Assembly (NCBI GenBank): GCA_026709985.1
Contig: JAPORY010000074.1
Span: forward strand, 1 to 37,538
Origin: Aestuariivita sp.
GTDB taxonomy: Bacteria; Pseudomonadota; Alphaproteobacteria; Rhodobacterales; Rhodobacteraceae
Length of the DNA stretch: 37,538 nucleotides
Direction: 5' to 3'
In this document: positions 36,871 through 37,538 of the stretch, one piece after another
How positions within the stretch are numbered: the first letter of the stretch is position 1
Layout of the letters: every line of letters starts with the position of its first letter
Program-made: the position numbers and the translations under genes
The notes under the pieces: model-generated
Told to the model about the DNA's origin: nothing
Databases searched by the model: none
What the model saw: only the letters and a program-made list of their open reading frames with translations

Positions 36871-37355
36871 AGGGTAATGATAAAGTTATCGAGTATCTCA
36901 ACCGTGCGCTTCGTAGCGAGTTGACAGCAATCAATCAATATTGGCTGCACTACAAGCTACAGGAAGACTGGGGTCTCGGTCATATGGCTAAGAAAAGCCG
37001 TGAAGAAAGTATTGAGGAAATGCACCATGCCGACAAATTGATCGCAAGGATCATTTTCTTGGAAGGTCATCCTAACTTACAAAAACTCGACCCGCTGCGC
37101 ATTGGTCAAAATCCGAAGGAAACGTTGGAATGTGACCTTGCTGCTGAGCAAGAAGCCAGAGCATTATACAAAGAAGCCCGCGAATGCTGTCGTGATCTGG
37201 GCGATTACGTCTCAATGGAGTTGTTCGAAGAATTACTCGCCGATGAAGAAGGACACATCGACTTCCTCGAAACCCAACTTGATCTGCACCAAAGACTTGG
37301 CGAGGCCAACTTTGCACAATTGAACGCATCAAAAATGGATGACGATGATGCCTGA
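36867..37355 (+). CDS. bfr: Bacterioferritin
   Basis: 162 aa; 24-subunit iron storage shell with haem. The ferroxidase residues E18, Y25, E51, H54, E94, E127 and H130 and the haem ligand M52 are all in their canonical positions, so the enzyme should be fully active. The C-terminal tail is short and acidic (KMDDDDA). Coupled to bfd. Confidence 0.97.
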   Translation: MKGNDKVIEYLNRALRSELTAINQYWLHYKLQEDWGLGHMAKKSREESIEEMHHADKLIARIIFLEGHPNLQKLDPLRIGQNPKETLECDLAAEQEARALYKEARECCRDLGDYVSMELFEELLADEEGHIDFLETQLDLHQRLGEANFAQLNASKMDDDDA

Positions 37356-37484
37356 GCTTATGGGGGACGACACTTAACGCTTGCCCTGTCATCGGTTCAC
37401 AACGCCACCGACATTGCGCGGTATTTTTGGTTCGTTCAGCGAAATGCCAACTCACTAGCGCGATCATTTAGTTTTTCGTCTATA

Positions 37485-37506
37485 GAGCCGCTTGCAAAAA
37501 CAATGG
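37485..37506 (+). repeat. 22-bp element, inverted partner of 100-121
   Basis: GAGCCGCTTGCAAAAA followed by CAATGG. It matches the reverse complement of 100-121 at 21 of 22 bases. It lies about 130 bases beyond bfr, in DNA without a gene. Confidence 0.6.
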
Positions 37507-37538
37507 TATTGGAGTCATGGGAAAAAAATTGCGACAGA

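Overview
The window looks like chromosomal DNA of an alphaproteobacterium. The evidence is a set of alphaproteobacterial marker genes and gene orders: murA-DUF2948 followed by hisD-UPF0262-low-molecular-weight phosphatase, tatABC, surE-pcm-(LysM/LytM lipoprotein), a DUF815 ATPase, and a PhaR/phasin polyhydroxyalkanoate (PHA) pair with PhaR-type operators. Genus and order cannot be read from this alone. Coding density is low for a free-living bacterium: about ten intergenic stretches of 0.3-2.7 kb hold IS remnants, genes with in-frame stops, or nothing recognisable. This suggests a genome in decay, for example a host-associated or recently bottlenecked lineage. That lifestyle reading is inference.

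Layout. (1) 153-8000: a divergent sugar/polyol utilisation locus. On the minus strand an FGGY kinase, an MDR dehydrogenase and a class II aldolase/epimerase form an overlapping operon. On the plus strand lies a complete CUT2-type ABC importer (binding protein, double ATPase, two permeases). Together they would import a sugar or polyol, oxidise it, phosphorylate it and pass it to central metabolism. (2) 8001-10671: decayed DNA with an IS30-family transposase remnant. (3) 10672-12842: pyrG and a TerB-like gene. (4) 12843-14014: non-coding, with a broken coiled-coil/membrane gene. (5) 14015-17345: a class I glutamine amidotransferase, a PuuB-like FAD oxidase and a DegT-type aminotransferase, perhaps for amine catabolism by gamma-glutamylation. 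(6) 17647-21141: phaR, two ISAzo13-like fragments flanking two small genes, then the phasin gene with a clear terminator and two CTGC-N3-GCAG operators. (7) 21522-26291: minus-strand housekeeping genes (small basic protein, murA, DUF2948, hisD, UPF0262, phosphatase). (8) 26376: tRNA-Thr(GGT). (9) 27774-32835: surE-pcm-lipoprotein converging on tatABC-DUF815. (10) 33809-34252: a MaoC/PhaJ-like hydratase. (11) 34253-36314: decayed DNA. (12) 36315-37355: a small unknown gene, then the iron-storage pair bfd-bfr.

The most interesting items are the PhaR operators, the PuuB-type cluster, the dehydrogenase that has lost all four structural-zinc cysteines, the LytM domain without zinc ligands, the duplicated ISAzo13-like ends enclosing two unknown genes, and a 22-bp element present as an inverted pair near the two ends of the window. 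I see no CRISPR array, no prophage and no convincing new defence system.
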